Assembly (NCBI GenBank): GCA_951813615.1
Contig: OX638377.1
Span: 2,232,001-2,296,000, forward strand
Length of the DNA: 64,000 bases
Origin: an uncultured Latescibacterota bacterium
GTDB lineage: Bacteria > Latescibacterota > UBA2968 > UBA8231
Direction of reading: 5' to 3'
Shown: positions 34,006-43,124 of the stretch, in pieces
Position numbering within the stretch: the first letter of the stretch is position 1
Layout of the letters: every line of letters begins with the position of its first letter
The notes under the pieces: generated by a model
Databases searched by the model: none
What the model saw: only the letters and a program-made list of their open reading frames with translations
Told to the model about the DNA's origin: nothing
Translations under genes and position numbers: made by a program

Positions 34006-35802
34006 ATGGCTATCGCACAGATTCGCAATTTCTCTATCATTGCCCACATTGATCACGGCAAATCAACGCTAGCAGACCGCCTGCTCGAAAAAACTGCAAC
34101 CCTGACCGCCAAACAGATGCAGGAGCAGGTCCTCGACAGCATGGATTTAGAACGCGAGCGGGGCATTACAATCAAAGCCCACGCCGTGCGAATGCACTAT
34201 CGAGCGGCCGACGGTGGAATCTGCCAGTTCAACTTGATCGACACGCCAGGACACGTGGATTTTACCTATGAGGTATCGCGCAGTTTGGCCGCCTGCGAAG
34301 GGGCGATATTGGTCGTCGATGCCACTCAGGGCGTGGAAGCCCAGACCGTGAGCAATTTGCTGTTGGCGCTAAACAGCGACTTGGTCGTCATCCCGGTGCT
34401 CAACAAAATCGACATGCCCGCTGCTCAGGTCGCGGCGGTGCAGCAGCAGGTGCTCGATCTGCTAGGCGGAGAAGCCGAGGATATTTTGCAAATCAGCGCT
34501 AAGGAGGGGGTTGGGGTCGAGGAGGTGATGGAAGCCATCGTCGACCGCGTGCCACCGCCGACTGGGCGTCAGCAGGAGCCGTTGCGGGGATTGGTTTTCG
34601 ACTCGCTCTACGACCAGTACCGGGGCGTAATTTGCTTTATCCGCGTCGTTGACGGACGTATCCACAAGGGGCAAAAAATTCGCTTCCACTCCACCGGACG
34701 ACTCTACGAAATCGAAGAAGTTGGCCACTTGGTCTTAAACCGGGTGCCAGCCCAAGCACTTGAAACTGGAGAAGTCGGCTATTTCATCGCTGGAATCAAA
34801 GAACTGGCCGAGGCTCACGTCGGTGACACGGTCGTTGATGCAGAGGCAGAAGTAGAGCCGTTACCCGGATACCAACCGCTCAAACCTATGGTTTTCAGCG
34901 GGCTTTATCCCGTTGTCCCAGAGGAATATGAGCTGCTGCGCGACGCCTTAGAGCGGCTCAAGCTCAACGACGCCGCTTTCTCCTATGAGCCAGAGACCTC
35001 TCCAGCGTTGGGCTTTGGTTTTCGCTGCGGCTTCCTAGGCCTGTTGCATATGGAGATTGTCCAAGAGCGTCTAGACCGCGAGTACCAGGTCGAAATCATC
35101 ACGACTTTGCCCAATGTGCTCTACGAGATTCTGACCAAGGATGGGGAGCTGATCGATGTGGACAATCCCTCCCTGTTGCCACCTGCTACTGAGATCGACG
35201 AAGTGCGCGAGCCGATTCTCGCCGTCCAGATCTTGGTGCCGAGGGAATATATCGGTGCCGTGATGAAAATCTGCACCGAGCGACGCGGGAGCTACCGCAA
35301 TACCGAGTATCTCGACGGCAGCCGGGCCATCCTGAGCTTTGAGATGCCTTTGGCCGAAGTAGTGATCGACTTTTACGATCGCCTCAAATCGGTGTCGCGA
35401 GGCTATGCGTCATTCGATTACGAGCATTTGGAGATGCGGGCCGGTTTGCTTGCTAGACTCGACATTATGATCAATGGCGAGCCGATGGACGCGCTCTCGG
35501 TGATTATCCATCGCGACAAGGCCTATGAGTGGGGCCGGCAGCTTTGTACTAAGCTCAAGGAGCTGATCCCACGGCAGATGTTTGAGGTGGTCATCCAAGG
35601 GGCGGTGGGGAGTAAGGTGATTGCCCGCGAGGTGGTCAAGCCATTCCGCAAAAATGTGACGGCCAAGTGCTACGGCGGCGATGTGACCCGCAAGCGCAAA
35701 TTGCTCGAAAGGCAGAAGGAAGGCAAGAAGCGCATGAAGCAGTTTGGGAAGGTAGAAATTCCCCAAGAGGCATTTTTGGCCGCGCTCAAGATGGAAGCCT
35801 GA
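34006..35802 (+). CDS. lepA: Elongation factor 4 (LepA), back-translocating GTPase
   Basis: This is a translational GTPase of 598 aa, normal for LepA. The G1 motif is IIAHIDHGKSTLADRLLE, G3 is DTPGHVDF and G4 is LNKIDMP. The EF-G-like domains II, III and V follow, with the LepA-specific C-terminal domain rich in basic residues (KAYEWGRQLCTKLKEL, later RKRKLLERQKEGKKRMK). It acts on the ribosome in the cytoplasm. No ribosome binding site is obvious before the ATG. The adjacent hemW gene is a pairing seen in many bacteria. Confidence 0.97.
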   Translation: MAIAQIRNFSIIAHIDHGKSTLADRLLEKTATLTAKQMQEQVLDSMDLERERGITIKAHAVRMHYRAADGGICQFNLIDTPGHVDFTYEVSRSLAACEGAILVVDATQGVEAQTVSNLLLALNSDLVVIPVLNKIDMPAAQVAAVQQQVLDLLGGEAEDILQISAKEGVGVEEVMEAIVDRVPPPTGRQQEPLRGLVFDSLYDQYRGVICFIRVVDGRIHKGQKIRFHSTGRLYEIEEVGHLVLNRVPAQALETGEVGYFIAGIKELAEAHVGDTVVDAEAEVEPLPGYQPLKPMVFSGLYPVVPEEYELLRDALERLKLNDAAFSYEPETSPALGFGFRCGFLGLLHMEIVQERLDREYQVEIITTLPNVLYEILTKDGELIDVDNPSLLPPATEIDEVREPILAVQILVPREYIGAVMKICTERRGSYRNTEYLDGSRAILSFEMPLAEVVIDFYDRLKSVSRGYASFDYEHLEMRAGLLARLDIMINGEPMDALSVIIHRDKAYEWGRQLCTKLKELIPRQMFEVVIQGAVGSKVIAREVVKPFRKNVTAKCYGGDVTRKRKLLERQKEGKKRMKQFGKVEIPQEAFLAALKMEA

Positions 35803-35861
35803 TACACGCTCAAGAGGCGTCCTAACCGACTCTGCGTACCCTAATCCCGAAAAAGTAAATA

Positions 35862-36989
35862 ATGGCGTTGGGCCTCTATATCCACGTGCCGTTTTGCCCC
35901 CAACGCTGCCCCTACTGCGCTTTTGCCACGGTTGTTGGCCAAGAAGATCGCCACGGCCTATATGCCGAGGCGATCGGCCGGGAAATTGAGTCTTGGGCCC
36001 ATTTGTCGGGACCGGTGGAAACCGTGTTCTTGGGCGGAGGCACCCCGAGCCAAGTCGAGCCGGTGCTCATTGGGCAGATGCTTGAGGCTGCTCAGCGACA
36101 TTTGGGGCTACATCGAGACGCGGAAATTTCCGTTGAAGTAAACCCTGGAACCGTTGACTGCGAGAAATTTGCGGGGCTAAAGGCGCTGGGGTTCAACCGC
36201 ATCAGCATTGGCGCGCAGGCTTTTCGCGATGCCGATTTGCGGCACCTAGGCCGACAGCATAGCGCAGCTGATGTCGAAAGGGCGTACGCAGCGGCCAGAG
36301 CGGTCGGTTTTGCCAATGTGAGCTTGGACTTGGTGGCCAATGTGCCCGGAGTCTCAGAGGCCAATTGGCAGTTTAGCGTCGAGCGGGCTATCGCCTTGGC
36401 TCCAGAGCACCTTTCGGTCTATAGCCTCACGATTGAAGAAGGCACGATCTTTGCCCAGCGGCAGCATCAGGGTTTGCTGAAGCCGGTCGCGGACGACAGG
36501 CAAGCTCGCACCTTGGAATGGACTGATGCACAGCTAGTGGCGGCTGGTTATGAACACTACGAGGTTTCAAACTACGCTCGGCTTGGCTACCGCTCGCGCC
36601 ACAACTGGGGCTACTGGACGGGGGTTCCTTACTTAGGTGTTGGGCTTGGGGCCCATAGTTTCATCGATGGGAAGCGATTTTGGAATACGCGAGATCTCAA
36701 TGCTTATCTCGACGCTATGCACCAGAGCCGGTCGCCGTGCGCAGGGGAGGAAACCATAGCCCTGGACACGGCTCGTAGGGAACGTCTATGGATGGGTTTG
36801 CGCACCATAGAGGGGATAGAATTGACTGAAGAAGAGGCCGGTCGCGTGCAGAGCAGTAGGTGCTTTGCTGATCTGGAGAAAGTTGGATACGTTGCGCTCG
36901 AAGGCCAGAGATTGCGTTTGACCCGGGCGGGGTTTTTACTGGCTGACGCTTTGAGCTTGGAACTGGACCGGATTGTAGAAGAGGGGTAA
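35862..36989 (+). CDS. hemW: HemW, radical SAM heme chaperone
   Basis: This is a radical SAM protein of 375 aa. The iron-sulfur motif PFCPQRCPYCAFA near residue 10 has the Cys-x3-Cys-x2-Cys spacing; the SAM-side GGGTPS motif follows near residue 50. The HemW C-terminal domain is present (LWMGLRTIEGIEL). HemW inserts heme into respiratory enzymes; the older name, oxygen-independent coproporphyrinogen oxidase, is a common misannotation. The Asn and Cys residues that true HemN has before the motif are not evident here, which supports HemW. Confidence 0.93.
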   Translation: MALGLYIHVPFCPQRCPYCAFATVVGQEDRHGLYAEAIGREIESWAHLSGPVETVFLGGGTPSQVEPVLIGQMLEAAQRHLGLHRDAEISVEVNPGTVDCEKFAGLKALGFNRISIGAQAFRDADLRHLGRQHSAADVERAYAAARAVGFANVSLDLVANVPGVSEANWQFSVERAIALAPEHLSVYSLTIEEGTIFAQRQHQGLLKPVADDRQARTLEWTDAQLVAAGYEHYEVSNYARLGYRSRHNWGYWTGVPYLGVGLGAHSFIDGKRFWNTRDLNAYLDAMHQSRSPCAGEETIALDTARRERLWMGLRTIEGIELTEEEAGRVQSSRCFADLEKVGYVALEGQRLRLTRAGFLLADALSLELDRIVEEG

Positions 36990-37021
36990 TAAACGCGCTT
37001 TTATCTGGCTTTCAGAGTAAA

Positions 37022-37057
37022 AGAAAAGGCCGCTTCCTTTGGGAAACGGCCTTTTCT
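37022..37057. terminator. Bidirectional intrinsic terminator
   Basis: An 11-bp stem (AGAAAAGGCCG at 37022-37032 with CGGCCTTTTCT at 37047-37057) has A-rich and T-rich flanks, so it can end transcription of hemW on the plus strand and of the sigma factor/tRNA-Tyr unit on the minus strand. Confidence 0.93.
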
Positions 37058-37064
37058 GTATTAG

Positions 37065-37150
37065 TGGTGGGGGGAGCAGGATTCGAACCTACGAAGGCAT
37101 AAGCCAACAGATTTACAGTCTGCCCCGTTTGACCGCTTCGGTATCCCCCC
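37065..37150 (-). tRNA. tRNA-Tyr (GTA)
   Basis: This is an 86-nt class II tRNA on the minus strand with anticodon GTA in CAGACTGTAAATCTG. The acceptor stem is GGGGGGA/TCCCCCC, the variable arm is long (TTGGCTTATGCCTTC) and the T arm is GGTTCGAATCC. The CCA end is encoded. It begins 9 bp downstream of the sigma-factor stop codon and ends 8 bp before the terminator, so it appears to be made from the sigma-factor transcript. Confidence 0.96.
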
Positions 37151-37159
37151 GGCGAATTT

Positions 37160-38008
37160 TCAGGTGCCGCTAGCTAGCGTTTTAAGCACCTGGTGCCGCG
37201 AAGGATGGCGCAGCTTGCTGAGCGCTCGCTCTTTGAGCTGGCGGATGCGCTCGCGCGTGAGATTCATCATGTCGCCGATTTCCTCGAGCGTCAGGGCTTC
37301 GTTGCCGTCGAGGCCAAAATAGAGCCGGATAATGCGCAATTCGCGCTCCTCGAGGGTTTCCAAGGCCGTTTCGAGCTGCTCCCGTGCCGATTCGCTCAGA
37401 ATGTCGGCGTCTGGGGGTGCGGCCGTGTTGTCGGCCAAGGTGTTGAGCAGGCTGCGCTCGTCGTCGTCGGTAAAGGACTCGTCGAGCGAACACACGGCTC
37501 GGGCGCTGAGGATGGTCTCTAAAACCTCTTCGGCCGGGACTTCGAGTTCAGCGGCGATTTCCTCTATGGCAGGCTCGCTGGCGCTATGTTGGCCCAATTT
37601 GCGCGAGGCTTTGGAAATGTCCTTGAGCAAGCTGACTTTGTTGAGCGGAAGGCGCACGGTGCGCACATGCTCGGCGAGAGTTTGGAGAATGGACTGGCGG
37701 ATCCACCAAACCGCGTATGAAATAAATTTGTAGCCTTTGGTGCCGTCGAAGCGGTCGGCCGCCGTGATGAGGCCGAGATTGCCGGCGCTAATCAGGTCGG
37801 AGAGGGACAAGCCTCGGTTTTGGTACTTCTTAGCTACATCGACTACAAACCGCAAATTGGCGCTGATCATTTCTTCGCGGGCATTCATATCGCCATTTTT
37901 GATGCGATCGGCCAGTTCTACTTCGCGTTCTCTCGAAAGGGGCGTGGACTCAGCAATATCGTCGAAATAGAGTCGGAGGGTGTTTTCCTCGTCATGCAGA
38001 TTATGCAT
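37160..38008 (-). CDS. rpoD: RNA polymerase sigma factor, short RpoD/SigA-type
   Basis: This is a sigma-70 factor of about 282 aa. Region 1.2 (NTLRLYFDDIAESTPLSREREVELA), region 2 (NLRFVVDVAKKYQNRGLSLSDLISAG, then DRFDGTKGYKFISYAVWWIRQSI) and region 4 (LEEIGDMMNLTRERIRQLKE) are all present; region 1.1 and the non-conserved region are absent. Bacteroidota and related phyla use a primary sigma factor of this size, so it is probably the main housekeeping sigma; a group 2 factor is the alternative. The start at 38008 is preferred because GAGAGG lies just upstream. Two competing hairpins lie in its leader. Confidence 0.92.
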   Translation of the reverse strand: MHNLHDEENTLRLYFDDIAESTPLSREREVELADRIKNGDMNAREEMISANLRFVVDVAKKYQNRGLSLSDLISAGNLGLITAADRFDGTKGYKFISYAVWWIRQSILQTLAEHVRTVRLPLNKVSLLKDISKASRKLGQHSASEPAIEEIAAELEVPAEEVLETILSARAVCSLDESFTDDDERSLLNTLADNTAAPPDADILSESAREQLETALETLEERELRIIRLYFGLDGNEALTLEEIGDMMNLTRERIRQLKERALSKLRHPSRHQVLKTLASGT

Positions 38009-38035
38009 AGAGCCTCTCATCGTACAGGGGAGTTG

Positions 38036-38060
38036 CCTGCACGGCAGGTCTTGTGCCGTG
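38036..38060 (-). promoter_or_regulatory. Overlapping mutually exclusive hairpins in the sigma-factor leader
   Basis: CCTGC-ACG-GCAGG (38036-38048) and CACGGCA-7-TGCCGTG (38040-38060) share bases, so only one can form at a time. They lie 28-52 bp before the sigma-factor start. The element could influence ribosome access or elongation, or be chance. Confidence 0.35.
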
Positions 38061-38181
38061 TCTTACAGCAGCGAAATACTCTAGGTGCAATGACAAACAT
38101 AGCATAGGTACAGGCGAAACTAACTGATTATACATAAGGAGTAGCGCTGCGTCAAGTTGTTTGCGAAGGCAGTTGTGTGTC

Positions 38182-39342
38182 TTAAGCAAGGTTGCGGTAT
38201 TCGCCAGCCTTGTCCCAGTCCACTAAGCTGCGTCCGTTTAGGTCCCAGACGACTCGGCCTGCTCGCAGCGTTAGCTCGCATTCGAGTTTTTGCCGGCCCT
38301 GCATGCGCGCCCGGCCTGAATCGACAAAGGCAAAATCCCCTTCGTACAGGGCAAAAGCCGCTAGGTCGGCTTCAGCCCCGACGCTGAGATGGCCTAGCTG
38401 TGGGTGCCCGATTACCTCGGCTGGTCTGTGCGTCGAGCGATAGATGACCTCTTGGAGGGACATGCCGAGGTTCAAGAATTTGGACATAGTTATGGGCATG
38501 GTGGCGTTGGGCAGCATACGACTGGATTTATGGAGATCTGTACTGATGGTATCCGGGGGGAAATTCTGGGCCATGGCGGGCACGGCAATGCGGAACCAGA
38601 AGGAGCCACCGCCGTGCCCCGTGTCAAAGACAATGCCGCGCTGTCGGGCTTGGCGCACGTAGTCTGCGATTTTTTTCTCCGCGTCGAGCAGGGGGATGTG
38701 GGCGGCATAGAGGTGCGTGTGGATGTCCCCCGGGCTCATGCGCTCGAGCAGTTCCTCGTACGTGCGGGTGGGGCGGGGGGCAAAGTCGATCATGGCGATG
38801 GAATCGCTCTGTCGCGCTGCCTCGATCGCGCCGCCGGCCGACTCCCAACCTGGGCCGCCAAAGTGGGCCGACTTAGCGCCGACGACGTGCTCGCGGTATT
38901 GCTCGATCGCCTCGGTGCAGAGCGCGGGGTCCATTTCGCTGACGTCTTGTTCGGGAGCACCGATCATGCCAGCGCCGACGATATTGACAAAAGCCAAGAC
39001 GCGAGTCTGGGCAGGGTCGATGATGGTGCGCTTGAAGTCGGCCATATCCTTCCACCCAGAGCCACCTGTATCTACTACGGTGGTCACGCCGTAGGGCAGG
39101 GCGTGCTGGTCGGGAAAGAGCCAACCCCCATAGCCCCCATAGACGTGGACGTGAATATCGATCAAGCCCGGAGTGACGTAGAGGCCGGATGCGTCGACGA
39201 CCTTTGCTGAATTGCCCTCGATTCGGTCGGCAACCGCAGCGACTAGCCCGTCCTTGATGGCAATATCGGCTGGGCCGTCGAGGTCGTTTTTAGGGTCAAT
39301 CAGATGCCCCCCTTGGATGATGAGATCAAAATCGCCGCTCAT
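38182..39342 (-). CDS. Amidohydrolase/deacetylase-type metallohydrolase
   Basis: This is a 386-aa TIM-barrel metal hydrolase of the dihydroorotase-like amidohydrolase superfamily. The His-x-His metal motif follows the first barrel strand in PGLIDIHVHVYGGYGG near residue 60; further ligands are likely His in LYAAHIPLL and Asp/His in FDTGHGGGSF. The C-terminal composite beta-sandwich closes with GAEADLAAFALYEGDF. The closest described group is the EF_0837/AHA_3915-type amidohydrolase/deacetylase family; substrates there include N-acetylated or cyclic amides. AAAGGA precedes the ATG. No operon partner is adjacent. Confidence 0.85.
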   Translation of the reverse strand: MSGDFDLIIQGGHLIDPKNDLDGPADIAIKDGLVAAVADRIEGNSAKVVDASGLYVTPGLIDIHVHVYGGYGGWLFPDQHALPYGVTTVVDTGGSGWKDMADFKRTIIDPAQTRVLAFVNIVGAGMIGAPEQDVSEMDPALCTEAIEQYREHVVGAKSAHFGGPGWESAGGAIEAARQSDSIAMIDFAPRPTRTYEELLERMSPGDIHTHLYAAHIPLLDAEKKIADYVRQARQRGIVFDTGHGGGSFWFRIAVPAMAQNFPPDTISTDLHKSSRMLPNATMPITMSKFLNLGMSLQEVIYRSTHRPAEVIGHPQLGHLSVGAEADLAAFALYEGDFAFVDSGRARMQGRQKLECELTLRAGRVVWDLNGRSLVDWDKAGEYRNLA

Positions 39343-39511
39343 AATGGCTGTCCTTTCGCCCGAGGGTCGCGTGTTGGAAGCACCGTAGAATAATCAGCGA
39401 GCCAAGGGGAGGTCAATGGCTGGGCCGCGAATTGCACAGAGTGCATTTTTTTGGCAGATTTTGCTTGCGTATAAAAACTGCCTTTAGACTGCCCTTTTTT
39501 AGGAGGAATAC

Positions 39512-40501
39512 ATGGCACGCACTGTGAAAGTAGCCGTCACTGGGGCGGCTGGCCAGATCGGCTATGCTATATTGCCGCGTTTGGCCTCGGGCGAGGTTTT
39601 CGGTCGAGACGTCCGGATCTCGCTGCACTTGCTGGAGATTACTCCAGCGCTCAAAGCTTTAGAAGGCGTAGTTATGGAACTTGACGACTGCGCCTTTCCA
39701 CTTCTCGACTACATCGTGATCACCGACCAAGCTGAAGAGGCTTTTGACGGGATCAATTGGGGGCTACTGATTGGCTCCAAGCCGCGCGGCCCCGGTATGG
39801 AACGGGGCGACTTAATTCGAGAAAATGGCCCGATATTTGTCGGTCAAGGTCAGGCTCTGGCCCGAGCCGCTGCGGATGTGCGGGTCTTGGTGGTGGGCAA
39901 TCCGGCCAATACCAATGGCTTGATCGCCATGAGCCACGGCCACAAGGCCGGCATCCCCCGCGACCGCTTCCACGCCATGACCCGGCTGGATCAAAACCGC
40001 GCCCAAGCCCAACTCGCCCAAAAGGCTGGAGTCCAGGTCTCGGCGGTGACCAACATGGCCATCTGGGGCAACCACAGCGCCACGCAATATCCAGATGCCG
40101 AAAACGCGCGGATTGAGGGGCGGCCAGCGCCCGACGTCATAGGCCATCACGCTTGGTTGCGCGAGGAATTCATCCAGATCGTCCAGCAGCGGGGTGCAGC
40201 CGTCATCGACGCTCGTGGATTGTCGTCGGCCGCGTCGGCTGCCAATGCTGCGCTGGACCACATTGTCAGCGTTGAGAGTGCCACGCCTGAAGGCGACTTT
40301 TTCTCGGCGGGCGTCTATGCGGACGGCAGCTACGGGATTGACGAGGGGTTGATGTTTTCCTTTCCCATTCGCAGCGACGGTCAAGGCGGCTGGGAAATCG
40401 TGCAGGGCTTGGAGCTGAGCGATTTCGCCCGTGCCAAGATCAAGGCCACCGAAGACGAGCTCAAAGAGGAGCGCACGGTCATCGCCGACCTCTTGGGCTG
40501 A
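39512..40501 (+). CDS. mdh: Malate dehydrogenase
   Basis: This is an NAD(P)-dependent malate dehydrogenase (329 aa) of the LDH/MDH superfamily, of the type found in many proteobacteria and eukaryotic cytosol. The Rossmann motif is [18 protein letters not shown], the substrate Arg motif is [13 protein letters not shown], and the second Arg and catalytic His lie in [14 protein letters not shown] and [23 protein letters not shown] precedes the ATG. It supplies the TCA-cycle step between malate and oxaloacetate. The methyltransferase gene starts 1 bp after its stop. Confidence 0.95.
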   Translation: MARTVKVAVTGAAGQIGYAILPRLASGEVFGRDVRISLHLLEITPALKALEGVVMELDDCAFPLLDYIVITDQAEEAFDGINWGLLIGSKPRGPGMERGDLIRENGPIFVGQGQALARAAADVRVLVVGNPANTNGLIAMSHGHKAGIPRDRFHAMTRLDQNRAQAQLAQKAGVQVSAVTNMAIWGNHSATQYPDAENARIEGRPAPDVIGHHAWLREEFIQIVQQRGAAVIDARGLSSAASAANAALDHIVSVESATPEGDFFSAGVYADGSYGIDEGLMFSFPIRSDGQGGWEIVQGLELSDFARAKIKATEDELKEERTVIADLLG

Positions 40502-40502
40502 T

Positions 40503-41246
40503 ATGTTCCAAGACCCCAAGCGCTACCAAGCCAAACACCACTATGTCACCTCTGCAGGTGTCGACTTGGTGGAAGTCTTGGATCCCCAAGTAGAAGAACG
40601 CATCCTCGACTTGGGCTGCGGCACCGGTCAACTGAGCGCCCAGATTGCCGCAGTCGGGGCTGAGGTCGTGGGCATGGACTTGTCGACCGAGATGGTCGAG
40701 GCTGCGCGCGAGCAGTTCCCGGACCTGTCTTTTGTCGTCGGCGATGCGAGGGATTTCTCCTTTGCCGAGCCGTTCGATGCCGTTTTCTCCAACGCGGCAC
40801 TGCACTGGGTCAAGCCACCGGAAACGGCCCTTGCGTGCATTGCCGCTTGTCTGGGACAGGGTGGGCGTTTTGTAGCCGAGCTAGGTGGTGAGCGGAACAT
40901 CGCTACCATCAGCCGAGCGCTGATTGACCAATTGGCTGCTCGGGGCTTTCATCCGCAGTCGCCTTGGTATTTTCCCAGCTTAGGAGAGTACGCGCGGCTC
41001 GTGGAGCAGGCCGGACTGCGCATCGCTTATGCTAGTCATTTTCCTCGTCCAACGCGCCTAGAAAGCGAGAGCGGGTTGCGCGACTGGTTGGAGATGTTTG
41101 CCGAGGAGCTTACAGCGGATGTTCCTCCGGCGATGCGCGGAGAGCTGTGGGATGCAGTGGAGGACGCTGTTCGCCTGGCATTGTACGGGGATGGGGGCTG
41201 GCACGCCGATTACTGGCGTCTGCGCGTAGTCGCCTACAAAGAGTAG
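40503..41246 (+). CDS. SAM-dependent methyltransferase, Tam-like class I
   Basis: This 247-aa class I methyltransferase has motif I in RILDLGCGTGQLSAQIA, the acidic ribose-binding Asp in VVGMDLSTEMVEAA and motif II in FVVGDARDFSFAEPFDAVFS. The middle ALHWVKPPETAL segment resembles trans-aconitate methyltransferase, which methylates a spontaneous TCA-cycle by-product; the location right after mdh makes that reading attractive but it is not proven. The true start is the ATG at 40503, one base after the mdh stop; the open frame extending upstream lies inside mdh. Confidence 0.85.
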   Translation: MFQDPKRYQAKHHYVTSAGVDLVEVLDPQVEERILDLGCGTGQLSAQIAAVGAEVVGMDLSTEMVEAAREQFPDLSFVVGDARDFSFAEPFDAVFSNAALHWVKPPETALACIAACLGQGGRFVAELGGERNIATISRALIDQLAARGFHPQSPWYFPSLGEYARLVEQAGLRIAYASHFPRPTRLESESGLRDWLEMFAEELTADVPPAMRGELWDAVEDAVRLALYGDGGWHADYWRLRVVAYKE

Positions 41247-41353
41247 GTTCGGACCGTTGTATGAAGCCGCACCACGTAGTTTGGGGCTGCAACAGAGCCT
41301 TGATGTATGGGCTTTTTGCAGAGACCGCTTGCCCGACCTAAAAGGAGATATCC

Positions 41354-42253
41354 ATGACTGAAACGTGGCGCGGAATCATGCCGATTGTGGTGACCCCCTT
41401 TACCGAGAGCTACGCGCTCGATGAAGCGGCCTTACAGGACTTGGTCGCGTTCAGTATCGAAGCAGGAGCTACGGGCTTGGTGGGACCAGCTAATGCCAGC
41501 GAATTCTCGACCCTTTCCGACGAGGAACGCCGCCGCTGGATCGAGATCGTCGTTGCCGCCGCTGATGGCCGCGTACCCGTAGTGGCCTCCGTCACCTCCG
41601 GCCATGCTTTGCCGGCCGTGGCCCTCGCTCAGTTCGCCCAAGCAGCGGGAGCCGATGGGATCATGTCTATGCCGCCGCACGTATTGCGCATTGGCCAAGA
41701 AGGCTGCTACACCTTTTACCAGCAATTGGCAGACGCGGTTGAAGTTCCGATCTGCGTGCAGAATTTCGATGCGCCAGTCGGGACGCCCATGAGCGGCGAG
41801 CTGTTGGGGCGGATGTGCCGCGAGTTGGCGGGCGTCGATTACATCAAGGAAGAGACCGTTCCCGAGCCTTGGCAGGTCAGCCGCACGCTGGCGCTGGCGG
41901 GCGCGGCCTGCAAGGGCGTCTTGGGTGGCAAAGGGGGTGTCTATTTGCTCGATGAGTATCGGCGCGGTGCCTGCGGCAATATGCCGGGCTGTCACGTGAC
42001 CGACGCTATGGCAGCGATTTGGGATGCCCTCGAAGCGGGAGATGAGGCGACGGCGCGGGCACGCTTCTATCAGCTCCTGCCGCTGATGAACTACGAGCGG
42101 CTCTACGGAATTGCGATCTACAAGTGGATTTTACAAAAGCGCGGGTTGATTCGCTCGACGGTTTGCCGGGCACCCGTGCCCATCCTAGACGGCGACGCGC
42201 TGACCGAGTTGGAGATTATTTGGGACGGCGTTGCGCCGCTTATGAGGGGATGA
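41354..42253 (+). CDS. Dihydrodipicolinate synthase-family aldolase, second copy
   Basis: This is a 299-aa member of the DapA/NanA superfamily. The N-terminal motif IMPIVVTPFTESYALDEAAL and the Schiff-base Lys in VDYIKEETVPEP near residue 167 are present. The usual GTTGE motif reads GPANASEFSTLSD here, so its substrate preference probably differs from both DapA and the first copy at 9528. It begins behind AAAAGGAGATATCC. The GTG start of a PhyH-like gene follows 1 bp after its stop; an aldolase-dioxygenase pairing is also seen near 9.5-12.4 kb. Confidence 0.85.
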   Translation: MTETWRGIMPIVVTPFTESYALDEAALQDLVAFSIEAGATGLVGPANASEFSTLSDEERRRWIEIVVAAADGRVPVVASVTSGHALPAVALAQFAQAAGADGIMSMPPHVLRIGQEGCYTFYQQLADAVEVPICVQNFDAPVGTPMSGELLGRMCRELAGVDYIKEETVPEPWQVSRTLALAGAACKGVLGGKGGVYLLDEYRRGACGNMPGCHVTDAMAAIWDALEAGDEATARARFYQLLPLMNYERLYGIAIYKWILQKRGLIRSTVCRAPVPILDGDALTELEIIWDGVAPLMRG

Positions 42254-42254
42254 G

Positions 42255-43124
42255 GTGACTACTTACAAACAGCACATTGAGCGCGACGGCTTTTGCGTTA
42301 TCGAGCAAGTGATTCCCGAGGCCGTGGTCGGGGATATATGCGCCGAACTGGCGGCTGAGGTCGAGCGCAATCGCCAACATTCCGACGCCAAATTGGCCGA
42401 AATTCGCCGTCGCGGCCACCGGATCGGCACCCCAGGCGTAGCCCAGCTCAAACAGGTCATCAATCGGGTGCAATCCTTTGCTCCGTACTTGGCCGAGCGT
42501 CGGCTCCTAGCGGTCATCGAGTCTTTTTTCGGGGCTTGGGCGCGGATTTCCTGCACCGACTGCGTGGTCAATCACCCTGGCAATGCGCGAGGCTATTGGC
42601 ACGCCGACTGGCCTTACAATTCAACCAATGCCTCGCACATTCCCGCGCCATACTCAAACGCGGTCCTGCACCTTTCGACGATCTGGATGCTGACGCCGTT
42701 TGCTTCTGAGACCGGGGGGACCTTCGTGGTGCCGGGCAGTCACCGCTGGCCGAGCAATCCCGCGGCTGGGGACATGCCCGAAATGGATCAGGACGCGCCC
42801 TATCCGACCGAGTGCCAGATCGAAGGGTCGGCTGGTAGCGTCTTGGTGTACGACAGCCGGCTTTGGCACGCCGTAGCTCCCAACCAAAGCAAAAGCGATC
42901 GCGTCGCTCTCATCGTGCGCTACGCTCCGTGGTGGCTGAACCTAAACCCCACGCTCATCGGCCGACCCGAGCACGAGGCCATGGTGGTGGAGACCGGCGG
43001 CAAAAACTACGAAATGGTGCCGATTGAACGGGAGGTTTTCGACCGGTTGCCCGCAGACGTCAAGCCTTTGTACCGCCATTGGGTTGCACAACTTGCCCAG
43101 CCTGATGGAGCACACGGGCACTGA
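42255..43124 (+). CDS. Phytanoyl-CoA dioxygenase (PhyH)-family protein, second copy
   Basis: This is a 289-aa Fe(II)/2-oxoglutarate oxygenase. The His-x-Asp pair is in GYWHADWPYNSTNA, the distal His in DSRLWHAVAPNQ and the 2-oxoglutarate Arg in ALIVRYAPWW. It starts at a GTG one base after the aldolase stop, with GAGG just upstream. Its last 65 bp overlap the 3-prime end of the convergent argG gene. It differs strongly from the copy at 11572, so this is not a recent duplication. The substrate is unknown. Confidence 0.88.
   Translation: MTTYKQHIERDGFCVIEQVIPEAVVGDICAELAAEVERNRQHSDAKLAEIRRRGHRIGTPGVAQLKQVINRVQSFAPYLAERRLLAVIESFFGAWARISCTDCVVNHPGNARGYWHADWPYNSTNASHIPAPYSNAVLHLSTIWMLTPFASETGGTFVVPGSHRWPSNPAAGDMPEMDQDAPYPTECQIEGSAGSVLVYDSRLWHAVAPNQSKSDRVALIVRYAPWWLNLNPTLIGRPEHEAMVVETGGKNYEMVPIEREVFDRLPADVKPLYRHWVAQLAQPDGAHGH

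Noticed and set aside
38404..39210. Plus-strand 268-codon frame opposite the amidohydrolase
   Set aside because: It is antisense to a gene with clear metal-binding motifs; its length is a product of high GC content.
39433..39450. Tiny TGCAC-AGA-GTGCA hairpin with a T run upstream of mdh
   Set aside because: The 5-bp stem is too short to claim as a terminator.
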